Positions 63,400 to 64,000 of a stretch of DNA of 64,000 nt are shown piece by piece (position 1 is the first letter of the stretch; every line of letters begins with the position of its first letter). Origin of the DNA: Balneolaceae bacterium. Lineage in GTDB: Bacteria; Bacteroidota; Rhodothermia; Balneolales; Balneolaceae. A program made the position numbers and the translations under genes. The stretch lies in the NCBI GenBank assembly GCA_006969905.1, contig CP030887.1:1364001-1428000 (forward strand), read 5' to 3'. Below the pieces are notes generated by a model. It was not told the origin of the DNA and made no database searches. It saw nothing but the letters and a program-made list of their open reading frames with translations.

Positions 63400-64000
63400 C
63401 TATTCTCCTTTCAGGCTTTGTACAGGATTTGCCAGTGCAGCTCGTACAGTTTGGTAGCTTACTGCTATGGTTGCAACAGCAACGGCAATTATCCCGACAA
63501 GGAAGAAAAGCCCAAACCCGATTTCGATACTATCCGCAAAGTTTTGTAACCACTGGTTAAGCAGGTACACAGCTACGGGGATTGAAATGAGGAAGCCCAG
63601 GATTACGAGTTTTAAGAAATCTTTGGAAAGTAAACCCAGGATATCAATGATTGAAGCACCAAGAACTTTTCGGATGCCTAATTCTTTGAATCGTTGTTCG
63701 GTGCTGTACGAAGCAAGCCCGAATAATCCCAGGCAGGCAATAATAATGGTAATGATTGAGAACAGGTTAAAAACCATACTTAACTGCTGCTCAGATTTAT
63801 ACATCGAATTAAAAGTATCATCTAAAAAAGAATACTCGAATGGACGATCGGGATTAAAAGCCAGCCATTTTTTCTCAACTTCACTAATAGCAGCTTCCAT
63901 ATTAGCTGTATTGAATCGTATGGCGAGATAGTCATGATAGAAAGTGGCTGAATAAACATGAATAAGAATAGGATCAAATTCATTATGCAGGGAGTGGTAT
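63400..64000 (-). CDS. FtsX/MacB-type ABC permease, C-terminal 199 residues (array member 9, cut by window)
   Basis: The frame is open to the right edge, and the visible part begins inside the second periplasmic domain (YHSLHNEFDPILI, YLAIRFNTANMEAAI). It continues with AFNPDRPFEYSFLDDTFNSM, then three final helices with the turn KELGIRKVLGA, and ends SLKGE. An internal ATG at 63900 is not the start: the coding sequence upstream of it keeps the paralog pattern. The ending supplies AAAGGAG for member 8, three bases on. The array therefore continues past the window. Confidence 0.88.
   Translation of the reverse strand, partial: YHSLHNEFDPILIHVYSATFYHDYLAIRFNTANMEAAISEVEKKWLAFNPDRPFEYSFLDDTFNSMYKSEQQLSMVFNLFSIITIIIACLGLFGLASYSTEQRFKELGIRKVLGASIIDILGLLSKDFLKLVILGFLISIPVAVYLLNQWLQNFADSIEIGFGLFFLVGIIAVAVATIAVSYQTVRAALANPVQSLKGE

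Noticed and set aside
63400-63900. Short permease starting at 63900
   Set aside because: The conserved periplasmic-domain sequence continues upstream to the window edge, so this is the end of a full-length gene.

Overview
The window looks like a chromosomal segment of a Balneolota/Rhodothermota-type marine bacterium (FCB group). Three secreted proteins end in a type IX secretion sorting domain with the QNYPNPFNPST motif usual in that group. Shine-Dalgarno motifs of the AAGGAG type precede many genes, and the gene set is ordinary aerobic heterotroph housekeeping: proline, serine and NAD(P) metabolism, two aminoacyl-tRNA synthetases, Mn-type superoxide dismutase and carotenoid desaturase. The taxonomic call is inference from these traits. 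No rRNA, CRISPR array, transposase, integrase or phage module was seen.

Positions 1-9,355: a truncated lipoprotein gene at the left edge, a small transaldolase/fructose-6-phosphate aldolase, a penicillin-acylase-family lipoprotein, an intergenic block of palindromic repeats, P5C dehydrogenase (pruA), a saccharopine-dehydrogenase-like protein and a secreted DUF3160 protein. Positions 9,401-14,393 hold a leftward light-response block: rlpA, then crtI, a short FAD-binding photolyase-like protein, a 44-residue zinc-ribbon DUF2256 protein and a DPRP-type photolyase relative. The last three are joined by ATGA overlaps, and the DPRP protein has lost the cysteines for its iron-sulfur cluster.

Positions 14,548-41,978: a sorting-domain protein with an S74 tail-fibre protein, rhomboid protease, serC with DUF1015, DUF1844 with a Nudix hydrolase, two tandem TonB proteins, VanZ, nnr and proS. 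These are followed by tRNA-CAT, a TM2 protein, a DUF285 repeat surface protein flanked by 26-bp direct repeats, and a LuxR-type regulator without the phosphoacceptor aspartate. Then come aspS with DUF429, sthA, sodA, a bacilliredoxin, a CheY-like receiver, slipin with NfeD, an MscS channel, a serine hydrolase and two small proteins.

Positions 42,170-64,000: a leftward array of nine FtsX/MacB-type ABC permease genes (eight complete, one cut by the window edge), one ABC ATPase and one PadR repressor. Three permeases downstream of PadR carry an extra N-terminal permease prefix domain; the six upstream do not. A perfect 19-bp palindrome with a promoter threaded through it lies just before padR and is the likely autoregulatory operator. 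A 57-bp exact repeat spans two consecutive gene junctions. One ATPase serving many interchangeable one-chain permeases under PadR control is the most unusual system in the window.
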